From contig CAJUFF010000116.1 of assembly GCA_910585505.1 (NCBI GenBank), forward strand, positions 1-9,033: a stretch of 9,033 nt of DNA. Direction: 5' to 3'. Positions 1 through 7,032 of this stretch are shown here, in pieces. A program made the translations under genes and the position numbers. Positions within the stretch are counted from its first letter, which is position 1; each line of letters begins with the position of its first letter. The notes under the pieces were generated by a model. That model searched no databases, was not told where the DNA came from, and was given only the letters and a program-made list of their open reading frames with translations. This DNA is from an uncultured Ruminiclostridium sp. Lineage in GTDB: Bacteria; Bacillota; Clostridia; Oscillospirales; Ruminococcaceae.

Positions 1-62
1 TACATATAAAAAAGGAATAACAAAATTTGTTTTAGGATAAAAATATTTTGTGCAAAATTGCC

Positions 63-95
63 AAAAACCATTTGACGATTTTTATTGTTCAACTG
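63..95 (-). terminator. Weak candidate terminator of the peptidase operon
   Basis: Read on the minus strand, CAGTTGA (complement of 89-95) can pair with TCAAATG (complement of 69-75) with one mismatch around a 13-base loop, and is followed by GGTTTTTGG. The stem is AT-rich and weak. The rest of 1-130 is AT-rich spacer in which I see no gene. Termination may lie outside the window. Confidence 0.25.
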
Positions 96-130
96 TTTTT
101 ATCATAAAATCTGATTGTAACGTATTGTAT

Positions 131-1492
131 TTATTTTTTATTTTCCCTATCGTTTCTTAAATGAACAGATTTTTTGGATTTTTTTCTGTTTGAGCCAATG
201 ATTGCGGCAATGGCAATCGCAACTACCGCGACAGCGAGAATTATAAGCACTATTATCCAGGGAAGCAGGTTTCCGTCGCTGTTTTGAGAATTGTCCGAAG
301 CTTCCGAACCGTCGGCGGTAGATGATGTATCATCTTCGGATTGAATATCCGAAGGCTGTTGTGTGTCCGATTCATCGCTTTGAAGCGGGGTGGAGGTATC
401 GTCGGAACTCTGTTCGGTCTCCTGTGAATCGGAGGTTTCGGCTGCCGTCTCAGTGGCGTCGTTAACCTGCGTTTGGGTTATATCATCGGTATTATCATCG
501 GCTGATACCGGAGCGTTTACAGGTACCAACATTCCGATTGCGTTTTCAATAATAAGAAGAGCTTCGTCTATTCTCTCTTGTTCCGCTTCATCGTCCATAA
601 GCAAAGCCTTTGCTTTCTCCACTGCGTCTCTTAAGCTTCGGTAGCTGCTTTCGCTGTAATTCGATTTTTTATACAGCTCCGCTCTGGATACCGCTTCGGT
701 AAGCGCTTTTGTATCCGCGCGGGAGAAGCTTTCTCCTTCCACGGGAATAGCGGGGACATTTTCCTCGGAGGATACGGTTACTTTTGTGTCGCCCGCCCCG
801 GTAATTGTTTCCGTCGGTGTTGTGACAGGCAGTGTGGTTTCAGAGCCGGAAACGGGGGAAGTCTGTGAAGGTGATGGCGTCTGAACGGGCTCGGTGGCGG
901 CGGTTGTGGTTTCGGGAACGGAAAAATCGCCGGATCCGCCGCCGTAGGAAGGTCCGCCGGGCGTGGTGGCTTCACCTTCAGTTGCCGAGGTTATCCTTAC
1001 GGCATTATCGGGATATTCAACGCCGATATCCTGAACCACCAACTCGGTGCCTCTCACAAATTTAAGGGAATCCTTGATCACTTTTATATCTGCGTAGCAG
1101 TTATCTCCCGTTATTCTGACATATCCCAGTGAAAGAACGGGATTTTCTTTATCGAAAAGGGGAGAGGTGCCCGCGATATAAATATTGAGCGTGCCGGTGT
1201 CCTTATTGAATCTGCCTTCCGCTATCTTTGAGGAAAGTGACGTATCGGGGACAAACTCCGGTGCTGCTTCTTCGGAGCCTAAAACCGCCGAAAGGCTTAT
1301 TTGAAGCGACGCTATTTCTTCCTTGGCCGCCTGGGGAAAAGTAAGTATTATTTCCGCGTGCTTTCCGCTTTGTTTAAGCTCGACGGTTCCCGCTTCTGCC
1401 GCAAAAACGTTAAAAGACATCAAAGCGGTAAAAGCAATCGCGACGATCAGCGATAAAAGCTTTCCGAAAGGCTTTTCTCTTAACATATTCAT
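131..1492 (-). CDS. Membrane-anchored surface protein with cohesin-like and FIVAR modules
   Basis: This 453-residue protein is probably a cell-surface receptor or scaffold. Seen in order: a signal peptide (residues 1 to about 31, cleavage near VFA/AEA), a beta-rich module (about 35-168), a Gly/Pro/Thr/Ser linker (169-258), a helical FIVAR-like module (259-322), an acidic Ser/Thr/Gln-rich spacer (326-407), one membrane helix (about 412-432) and a Lys/Arg-rich cytoplasmic tail. There is no LPXTG motif, so anchoring is by the membrane helix. The beta module resembles divergent cohesins of clostridial surface proteins (pattern around ASLQIS, TGTLNIYIAG and VLSLGYV); this is a judgement from pattern, not an alignment. 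FIVAR modules occur in glycan-targeting surface proteins. The ATG at 1490-1492 was chosen because an AAAGGA site lies 10 bases upstream; the ATG two codons later is too far from it. The gene follows the dockerin-bearing peptidase by 35 bases, so the two are probably cotranscribed and the products probably bind each other. The secreted, anchored architecture is secure; the cohesin call is less so. Confidence 0.85.
   Translation of the reverse strand: MNMLREKPFGKLLSLIVAIAFTALMSFNVFAAEAGTVELKQSGKHAEIILTFPQAAKEEIASLQISLSAVLGSEEAAPEFVPDTSLSSKIAEGRFNKDTGTLNIYIAGTSPLFDKENPVLSLGYVRITGDNCYADIKVIKDSLKFVRGTELVVQDIGVEYPDNAVRITSATEGEATTPGGPSYGGGSGDFSVPETTTAATEPVQTPSPSQTSPVSGSETTLPVTTPTETITGAGDTKVTVSSEENVPAIPVEGESFSRADTKALTEAVSRAELYKKSNYSESSYRSLRDAVEKAKALLMDDEAEQERIDEALLIIENAIGMLVPVNAPVSADDNTDDITQTQVNDATETAAETSDSQETEQSSDDTSTPLQSDESDTQQPSDIQSEDDTSSTADGSEASDNSQNSDGNLLPWIIVLIILAVAVVAIAIAAIIGSNRKKSKKSVHLRNDRENKK
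197..259 (-). other. C-terminal transmembrane anchor (residues about 412-432)
   Basis: An uninterrupted run of Ile, Leu, Val and Ala follows NLLPW and is followed by GSNRKKSKK. This is the pattern of a single-pass helix with the N-terminus outside and a basic stop-transfer tail inside. No sortase motif precedes it, so the protein stays in the membrane instead of being linked to peptidoglycan. Confidence 0.9.
527..718 (-). other. FIVAR-like helical module (residues 259-322)
   Basis: About 64 residues of predicted helix with the typical FIVAR layout: a first helix with LTEAVSRAELYKKSNYS, then SYRSLRDAVEKAKALL, then a third helix IDEALLIIENAIGML. FIVAR modules are found in many Gram-positive surface proteins and clostridial glycan-degrading enzymes, sometimes next to dockerins. 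Here it sits on the putative receptor rather than the enzyme. Its ligand cannot be told from sequence. Confidence 0.7.
989..1390 (-). other. Cohesin-like domain (residues about 35-168)
   Basis: The segment directly after the signal peptide is a single beta-sandwich-like module of about 134 residues, the size expected of a cohesin. It alternates hydrophobic strands (AEIILTF, ASLQISLSAV, TLNIYIAGT, VLSLGYVRI, DSLKFV) and ends before a Pro/Thr-rich linker, as cohesins on anchoring proteins do. The assignment is supported by the dockerin encoded in the adjacent gene. It could instead be a carbohydrate-binding module of the related CBM2/CBM3/cohesin-like fold. Confidence 0.5.
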
Positions 1493-1502
1493 ATTCTGAT
1501 TA

Positions 1503-1508
1503 TCCTTT
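1503..1508 (-). promoter_or_regulatory. Ribosome binding site of the cohesin-like gene
   Basis: AAAGGA on the minus strand, 10 bases before the ATG at complement(1490-1492). It favours that ATG over the in-frame ATG at 1484-1486, which would be 16 bases away. It lies wholly inside the 35-base gap after the peptidase stop codon, and no promoter fits in that gap. Confidence 0.75.
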
Positions 1509-1527
1509 TACGAAAGATTTATTTCAT

Positions 1528-4500
1528 TTAAAATTCAATATCCGGAAGTGTTTCGGGCATTTTCTTGAACAGCGAATCGCTTACGAGCCTTTGTCCCTCA
1601 TTGGTGAGAGCGTTATTTACACGGTAAAGCTCTGCTCTTACGCTTAAGATGCTTTCCAGAGAAATATTGTCGTTGGGTTCTATCCAGTATATCCAAGTAC
1701 CCTCGGCAACTTCCTGAATGGGTCCGTTGTCGGGAACCTCCGCTAAAATAATCTGCTGAGCCATAAGGTTGCCCTCGGCGTCAACGCCGCCGACAATGCC
1801 GCCGTTCTGATCGAACAAAAGCACCGCGTTGTAAGCGGGATTTCCCTTATACTTGCCGGTGAATATCACGGAGCCTTCGGGAATAACATCGTTTTCACCG
1901 TCGCCGTACTTATACGCTTTTGCGAGCTTACCTATTGCGGGTATGCCGTCGGCGGTGGTTAAGAAATCTATGTTGTCTCCGGTAACTCCCAATACGTCAA
2001 GCTCTTCAACGGAGATTACGCTGCCCGAACTGTCGGGGAGAACAAGCTTGACGGCGTCGGCTCTGTATGTGCTTACATATTTGCCTTCGGCGTTTTCAAA
2101 GTATGCGGTGCCGCTTCCTCCGAAGCTACCGGAAGCCGCTTCTATCCATTGGCCGCTTTCGTCTCTTACTTCAATAATGAATTTTTCTATCGGGTTTTCG
2201 CCGCCTGCGGTATATTTAAAGCCGGATACGGTAAGCACCTGATTGAAATCGAGTACTATCTCGGCGTTAGCTCCGAGCGTTCCCTCATATACGGTATCTT
2301 TTCCGTCAATAGCGTAGGTCAGCGGGTCTTCGGGTTTGGGAGCACATGGCATATCGTCCGTTCCATCCGAAATCGGAGGAACTTCCGAGGCGGTGATATC
2401 ATTGGCGGATATGGACCAGTAGGTTTTGTCAAAGCTTCCGTCATTCTCAATCTTTATAGGTTCGAGAGTTTTTACCGCCGAACGGTTAAGATATTTGTCT
2501 ATAAGGGTTATTTCGTAAAATACAACTCTGTTGTTTACGGTTGTAATAATGTCGGTGAAGCTGTTTTTAACAGTGAAGCCAGCCGTTTCTCTGACCTGTT
2601 CACCGCCGGATATCATACAGCGCACTATTTCATAGCCCAATATTTCTTCTTCGGAAATATTTTCCGAAGTCAGAGTGATATTCACACGGGAAGGATCGCC
2701 GCTGTCGGTTACGGCAATCGTATCCGATCCTACTGCCTGTACGCTTCCGCTTGTTCCAAGACTTCCGTTTCCGGGATTTTCCATTCTGTATACGCGGGAA
2801 TCATCGTCGGAATAATAGAGCGCTCTTGTTTCCTTTTCAAACTGACTCGCGTAGCTTACAGTCTCGCTGTCGGGCACTTTGCCCCAGCGCTCAAAGAACT
2901 CAAGAAGATTCTTTTCCGCCGCCGCGCAGGCCAAGCGCATTATGCTCTGATCGGCGCCTCCGCCGAGAGTGAGCGCAACTCCGCCGGGAGCGGGTGCAAT
3001 GGATACGTCGCGTGCGTAGCTGTCAACTCTGGCGAAGAAGAGACTCTGAAGCTGCTCGGTGCGGTCGTCGTAGGTCTTATAGTTATAATCCTTGTCATAA
3101 GCCGAACGGAGCTGCCAGTACATACCAAGCTGCGTAAACACGTTGGAGGCGGAACCCGTAGTGTTGGATGTTACCTTCTCATAAATCTCGTCATATTTGA
3201 ATCTTACGCTCGTGTTGCTGTCCTTTGCCTGAGCAAGCTGAGCAAAATAGTTGTTGGTGACCTCCGCAACGGCATAGGCGCCCTGGTTTATACAGTGACC
3301 TATTTCATGTGCGATACCCCAACCGAAGTAGCGCCCGCTTTCATAACGTCCGTTTTCATCGGCAACAACCGGAGTGCAGTTAACCATGCCGGCGCATTCG
3401 TTCCACTCTATGCCTATGTGATTTCCCGCAGCGTACATAAACGCTCCGCTGAACATTCTCTGATAGCGTATATTAAGATGCTGCTTCGGGAACCTGTCAA
3501 GTTCCTTTTCCGCATTGACGTTTAGACCCTTATGCTGATAGAAAAGCTCCATCATTTCTTCCATGGCTTTCATAGAGTCGACTATCTTTGCCGCTTTATC
3601 CTCGGTGCTTCCCGTACCCGCTCCGCTCAATATCTGTTTTGCGGGCAAGGACATAAGCATTGTGTCAAGCATTATATCGGAGGCGCCTAAAATACAGTTT
3701 CTCTCGGCAAAGTCGAATTTATTGACATTTGAGTTGGAAGGACCTTTATGATGCTCGTTATGCAGAGATTCCATCTGCCCCACATATGTTTCCAGCTCTT
3801 CCACATATGCCGAAGTGCGCTCAAGCTTTTCCGCCTCTTCGGTTACTCCGTAAAGATCAAGCTTAGGCACCGATACGCCTCCGCTTACTCTTACGGCGCA
3901 GCGCTCTTTTGCGTTATTTCCCGTATACTGGATATACAAGGCTCCGCCCGATTCCTCGTTAACCGTCCAAAGCTTGGGTATATCGACAACGTTCATGCCT
4001 ACTTTAAGCGAAGCTACCGTTTTGGCTACAGAACCTGATTCGGCATGATACTGTGTCGCCACAATCTGAAGATTCGTGAGATCGCCTGTGTTTTTAAAGT
4101 TGTGTCCCACATAAACGGTTACGCTGTCGCCCGCCGCAGCGGTTACGCCCAAAGGCTGCCACGCGTTAAGGCCGCCGAAGCCCCTTCCAACGTCATAAGT
4201 GCTGATGGAGGTATGTACGTTAACGGCTTCTCTCAGCCCTACACAGTTAAGAATGTTTTCGGCGTCGGTAAGTTGACGTTCGAGAGCGTCAATATCTGGA
4301 TTAAGCTCTCCGCTTATCTTGTCGGGAGTATTCAGACGCGATCTCAAAGCGTCGATGGTTTCCTGCGTCACTCCGTCGGCGAGGGTGGTGTGCAGATCGT
4401 CGGTAAACAAAGCGTTTATATCGTCAACTATGGTGTCGTAATTGTAAAAATACACTTCAGATATATTTATGTCGCCGCTGGCGAGATATCTGGCAAGACC

Positions 4501-6597
4501 TATCTGTATACGCTTTATCTGCGCTTTTTCGGGAAGTTTTATCAGATAGTAGAAGCGGCCGTTTTTATCCGTCTTCCTTGACAACGAAGCCTGATTTCTG
4601 CCTAATGAGGTCAGATTTCCATCAGCGTCCCAGTAATTGATTTTTATGTACGAATAGTGAAGGTCGTTAGGCTCAAATTCCTGGAAAGCAATGGTCTGAA
4701 TTGTGTATTCTTTGTCAAATTCGTAGAAAAGTCCGTGATTGCCTAAATTGTTGAAACCTCCGTCGTCCCATGTCGCACGGTAATAATGGGAGTCAAAATC
4801 ATGGTCAACGGTACCCCACGCGGTTTTTGCTTCCGTATCGAGAGGGCTGTCTTTCATAGTGGCGTAATTATGAGACGCGGATATAATGTGAGCTCCCTTT
4901 TCGCCCGCTTCTCCCGTATTTATAAGGAAGTATTCTGGCATTTCCGCGGGATCTCTATCCGTGGTAGTTGCCGATACGGTAAGAGAGGGACTTCCCTCGC
5001 CTATATCGTTAACGCCGGTAACGTAAACAAAATATTCGGTAAGTGTTTTTAACCCGCTTACGGTATAGCTTGTGCCGGTTACGCCCTCTGTCTTAATATA
5101 TTCGTCCGTACCGCTTTCCTTATAATAAACATTATAAGTTTCCGCGTCCTCCGCTTTTTTCCATGAAAGCTTTACGGAATTGAAGGCTCCCGCTGCGTTT
5201 AAGCCGTCAACCTTTCCGGGTTTTGAAGTAGCCTTGGGAATAACGGTTATGGGATCGCAGTATCCGCTGCGCCACGCTCCGTTAACCGACTGCACGCTTA
5301 CGGTGTAGGGAGTTCCGTTTTCAAGCTTGCCCTCGGAGAAGGAGCTTACGTTTATGGAATTGCCCGTCACCTTTTTAATATCGGAAACGCCGTCAAGCTC
5401 GATCTTTACCTCGTAACCGGTAACGTTCCGGCAGCCGTCCCATGTCAGGACAAATGACTTGTTTCCTGGCTCACCCTTTAAATTTTCGGGAATATCCATA
5501 TCGGGTTCCGGAATTCTGTTTTCCATTCCGTTGACAAACTCTACATATGAAATTTCTGCCAAATCGGTATTTTTTACCATGCCGACAATTTTTATGGTTA
5601 TTTTCTTAACCGCCACCTGATCACCCAGATTGATATGTATATTTCCGCGGCTGTCCTGCTCAACCGTTACGCTGTCGGTATCGAGAAGGTGATGAACTCC
5701 GTTTTCGATAACCGCAATCTGAGTATATTCCTTGCCGCCTTCGGTATAAACAATGTCCACCGTTGCCTTTGAAACGGGGTTTTCTTCCGAACAGCCTATA
5801 ACTATTCCGTCGGCGTCGGTTGCGTTGCCTTCCGCGTCAATGTCAAATATTAGGGATACGGGATTATCTTCGGAAATGCTTTCTCCGTTTTCGGGAGAAA
5901 GGGTAATGCTTCCCTCCTTGGTCAAAAGCTCTTCAAAGCTTCCTCGTATCTCCGTGCCTTCACCGGCCGAAGGTTTTATTACGGAAGAGGAAATAACGAT
6001 CTCGGGCACCGCGATGGTGCCTTCGGTATTATAACCCTTTGCCAAATATTCAAGGTCTACCAGATCGACCTTTCCGTCCCCGTTAAGGTCTCCCACATTC
6101 AAACCGGAATCAATGCTGTCCAGGAGGGTTGTTTTATCGCTGCCGTCAATGACTCCGTCGTTATTGACGTCGCCTATAAGAAGGGTTCCGGGATAAGCGA
6201 ATCCCTGTTCGTATGCAATTCCCTTAAGAAAATCGGTGGTCAGCCGAACGGAACTGGCCTGTCGGGTTACGCTGATAGTCTGAGTGTAATCCGCAAACCC
6301 GTCGGCGGACAACTTTAGGGTATAATCTCCGGGAGCAAGTCCCTTAAAGCTTATTTCCTTCTCGTTTTCTTCGTCGGCATTAAGAGTCAATATCTTTGTC
6401 ATGCCTCCGGACAGCTCCGCAGTAAATTCAACGGGGCTTTCAAGCGGCAAAGCGGGGGATACGGATACATTAATCTGACCCGTACCTTCCGTTTTTTCTT
6501 CTGACGTTTCGGCAAAGAGCGCCGGATCCCGAAGCGGGAGCAGCAGGAGAGATAAAGCCGAAATGACAGACGCTAAAGTAATAACGGTTTTTTTCAT
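1528..6597 (-). CDS. Secreted M60-type (mucinase-like) zinc peptidase with dockerin, FN3 and discoidin modules
   Basis: A 1689-residue secreted gluzincin metallopeptidase; M60 relatives cleave O-glycosylated proteins such as mucins. Modules in order: signal peptide (1-29, cut after ALFA), a PEGA/carboxypeptidase-regulatory-like beta module (about 40-123), dockerin (138-191), a discoidin-like beta module (about 205-360), two fibronectin type III modules (about 370-455 and 459-546), an F5/8-type discoidin module (556-721), a helical spacer (722-784), the M60 region with its N-terminal beta part (about 795-1245), an FN3-like stretch, a second clear F5/8 or CBM32-like module (1392-1537) and an unassigned C-terminal domain (1540-1689). 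The catalytic site HEIGH is at 1097-1101 with the third zinc ligand E1112, all intact. There is no membrane helix or LPXTG, so retention on the cell would depend on the dockerin. Start ATG at 6595-6597 is fixed by an AAGGAG site 7 bases upstream. The cohesin-like gene follows by 35 bases. The substrate is inferred from family and glycan-binding modules, not shown. Confidence 0.93.
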   Translation of the reverse strand: MKKTVITLASVISALSLLLLPLRDPALFAETSEEKTEGTGQINVSVSPALPLESPVEFTAELSGGMTKILTLNADEENEKEISFKGLAPGDYTLKLSADGFADYTQTISVTRQASSVRLTTDFLKGIAYEQGFAYPGTLLIGDVNNDGVIDGSDKTTLLDSIDSGLNVGDLNGDGKVDLVDLEYLAKGYNTEGTIAVPEIVISSSVIKPSAGEGTEIRGSFEELLTKEGSITLSPENGESISEDNPVSLIFDIDAEGNATDADGIVIGCSEENPVSKATVDIVYTEGGKEYTQIAVIENGVHHLLDTDSVTVEQDSRGNIHINLGDQVAVKKITIKIVGMVKNTDLAEISYVEFVNGMENRIPEPDMDIPENLKGEPGNKSFVLTWDGCRNVTGYEVKIELDGVSDIKKVTGNSINVSSFSEGKLENGTPYTVSVQSVNGAWRSGYCDPITVIPKATSKPGKVDGLNAAGAFNSVKLSWKKAEDAETYNVYYKESGTDEYIKTEGVTGTSYTVSGLKTLTEYFVYVTGVNDIGEGSPSLTVSATTTDRDPAEMPEYFLINTGEAGEKGAHIISASHNYATMKDSPLDTEAKTAWGTVDHDFDSHYYRATWDDGGFNNLGNHGLFYEFDKEYTIQTIAFQEFEPNDLHYSYIKINYWDADGNLTSLGRNQASLSRKTDKNGRFYYLIKLPEKAQIKRIQIGLARYLASGDINISEVYFYNYDTIVDDINALFTDDLHTTLADGVTQETIDALRSRLNTPDKISGELNPDIDALERQLTDAENILNCVGLREAVNVHTSISTYDVGRGFGGLNAWQPLGVTAAAGDSVTVYVGHNFKNTGDLTNLQIVATQYHAESGSVAKTVASLKVGMNVVDIPKLWTVNEESGGALYIQYTGNNAKERCAVRVSGGVSVPKLDLYGVTEEAEKLERTSAYVEELETYVGQMESLHNEHHKGPSNSNVNKFDFAERNCILGASDIMLDTMLMSLPAKQILSGAGTGSTEDKAAKIVDSMKAMEEMMELFYQHKGLNVNAEKELDRFPKQHLNIRYQRMFSGAFMYAAGNHIGIEWNECAGMVNCTPVVADENGRYESGRYFGWGIAHEIGHCINQGAYAVAEVTNNYFAQLAQAKDSNTSVRFKYDEIYEKVTSNTTGSASNVFTQLGMYWQLRSAYDKDYNYKTYDDRTEQLQSLFFARVDSYARDVSIAPAPGGVALTLGGGADQSIMRLACAAAEKNLLEFFERWGKVPDSETVSYASQFEKETRALYYSDDDSRVYRMENPGNGSLGTSGSVQAVGSDTIAVTDSGDPSRVNITLTSENISEEEILGYEIVRCMISGGEQVRETAGFTVKNSFTDIITTVNNRVVFYEITLIDKYLNRSAVKTLEPIKIENDGSFDKTYWSISANDITASEVPPISDGTDDMPCAPKPEDPLTYAIDGKDTVYEGTLGANAEIVLDFNQVLTVSGFKYTAGGENPIEKFIIEVRDESGQWIEAASGSFGGSGTAYFENAEGKYVSTYRADAVKLVLPDSSGSVISVEELDVLGVTGDNIDFLTTADGIPAIGKLAKAYKYGDGENDVIPEGSVIFTGKYKGNPAYNAVLLFDQNGGIVGGVDAEGNLMAQQIILAEVPDNGPIQEVAEGTWIYWIEPNDNISLESILSVRAELYRVNNALTNEGQRLVSDSLFKKMPETLPDIEF
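2863..4215 (-). other. M60-like peptidase region with HEIGH-x10-E zinc site (residues about 795-1245)
   Basis: The region opens with a beta-rich segment (GLNAWQPLG, then GDSVTVYVGH at 823-832) that commonly precedes M60 catalytic domains. The metal site is GWGIAHEIGHCINQG, with H1097, E1098 and H1101, and E1112 in AVAEVTNN. The spacing HExxH-x10-E falls within the HExxH-x(8,24)-E rule of the family. Downstream, QLGMYWQLRSAYD (1156-1168) is the conserved helix seen after the active site in these enzymes. No catalytic residue is missing. Confidence 0.9.
6025..6186 (-). other. Type I dockerin domain (residues 138-191)
   Basis: Two calcium-binding half-repeats are visible: GDVNNDGVIDGSD (142-154) and GDLNGDGKVDLVD (169-181). 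Both keep the DxNxDGxxDxxD loop and are followed by a helix (KTTLLDSI and LEYLAKGY). Dockerins bind cohesins and tether enzymes to scaffolds. The half-repeats are 27 residues apart, shorter than the roughly 32 of classical cellulosomal dockerins, and the module is near the N-terminus instead of at the usual C-terminal position. Confidence 0.92.
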
Positions 6598-6604
6598 AAC
6601 GCTT

Positions 6605-6610
6605 CTCCTT
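6605..6610 (-). promoter_or_regulatory. Ribosome binding site of the M60 peptidase gene
   Basis: AAGGAG on the minus strand, 7 bases before the ATG at complement(6595-6597). It matches the anti-Shine-Dalgarno sequence closely and fixes the start codon. Confidence 0.9.
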
Positions 6611-6629
6611 TTATTTTTATATGTGTATG

Positions 6630-6662
6630 AAAGAACGCTCTGTGATCCTACTTGCGTTCTTT
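6630..6662 (-). repeat. Perfect 9-bp inverted repeat in the peptidase operon leader
   Basis: AAAGAACGC (6630-6638) and GCGTTCTTT (6654-6662) are exact reverse complements around a 15-base centre. The element lies between the predicted transcription start (near 6687) and the ribosome binding site of the peptidase gene. It could form a hairpin in the leader RNA or be an operator for a dimeric repressor. It is not followed by a T-run on the minus strand, so it does not look like a terminator. Part of one arm (GTTC, 6656-6659) can also pair with GAAC at 6666-6669. Confidence 0.6.
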
Positions 6663-6693
6663 TGTGAACAATACGGTAGTAATATGTGTAAAA

Positions 6694-6722
6694 ATTTTAA
6701 CATATCCTGGTAAAAAAAGCAA
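6694..6722 (-). promoter_or_regulatory. Predicted promoter of the peptidase-cohesin operon
   Basis: On the minus strand, TTGCTT (complement of 6717-6722) is followed after 17 bases by TAAAAT (complement of 6694-6699), with a TG one base before the -10 hexamer, which makes it an extended -10. Transcription would start near 6687 and give a leader of about 90 bases. It is the only good sigma-A-like match found upstream of the gene. Confidence 0.6.
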
Positions 6723-6764
6723 TAGATTTATTAAAAAAAGCCAGGAAAAGACGAAAATTTGTTA

Positions 6765-6793
6765 TTGACAATTTTATTGAAAGATGCTATAAT
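6765..6793 (+). promoter_or_regulatory. Promoter of thrS (consensus sigma-A type)
   Basis: TTGACA at 6765-6770, a 17-base spacer and TATAAT at 6788-6793, with TG at 6785-6786 giving an extended -10. Both hexamers are perfect consensus matches. Start of transcription is expected near 6799-6801, just before Stem I of the T-box leader. Such a strong promoter fits a gene whose output is set mainly by attenuation downstream. Confidence 0.92.
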
Positions 6794-6991
6794 AACCTTA
6801 TTGAATAAGAAAAGCTATGAAGGAAAGAGTAGCCTTTGCGGAACAGCCAGAGAAGGAAGCGTTTGGTGGAAGCTTCCCATGGAAAGCGAGGGTGAAGACC
6901 GCTCCTGAGCCGCAGTGCCGAAGGTACAGTAAGCGCTGCCGTATTTCTGCGTTAAAGAATAGGATTTGTTGGAATCCGAGAAGTGAAAAAT

Positions 6992-7032
6992 CAAGGTGGA
7001 ACCGTGCATTTCATGATTAGTATGCACCCTTG
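6992..7032 (+). promoter_or_regulatory. T-box antiterminator
   Basis: Helix A1 is CAAGG (6992-6996) with CCTTG (7028-7032). Helix A2 is GTGCAT (7004-7009) with ATGCAC (7022-7027). Between them on the 5' side is the 7-base bulge TGGAACC (6997-7003), which receives the tRNA acceptor end through TGGA. It shares 7024-7029 with the terminator stem, so only one of the two can form. Confidence 0.93.

Noticed and set aside
45..58. ATTTTG/CAAAAT inverted repeat as a terminator
   Set aside because: Six AT-rich pairs with a two-base loop are too weak and sterically poor; recorded only as AT-rich spacer.
2149..3525. A 458-codon open frame on the plus strand opposite the peptidase gene
   Set aside because: It is antisense to the M60 catalytic region, whose reading frame has clear conserved motifs. 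The translated plus-strand product has no signal peptide, domain or ribosome binding site; it exists because the codon usage of the real gene avoids stops on the other strand.
4045..4581. A 178-codon plus-strand frame opposite the discoidin and spacer region
   Set aside because: Same reason: a shadow of the peptidase gene with no recognisable protein features.
6817..7020. Short plus-strand frame at the start of the thrS leader, possible leader peptide
   Set aside because: It coincides with the conserved T-box RNA structure. The base pairing explains the sequence, and there is no run of threonine codons as in a translation-attenuation peptide.
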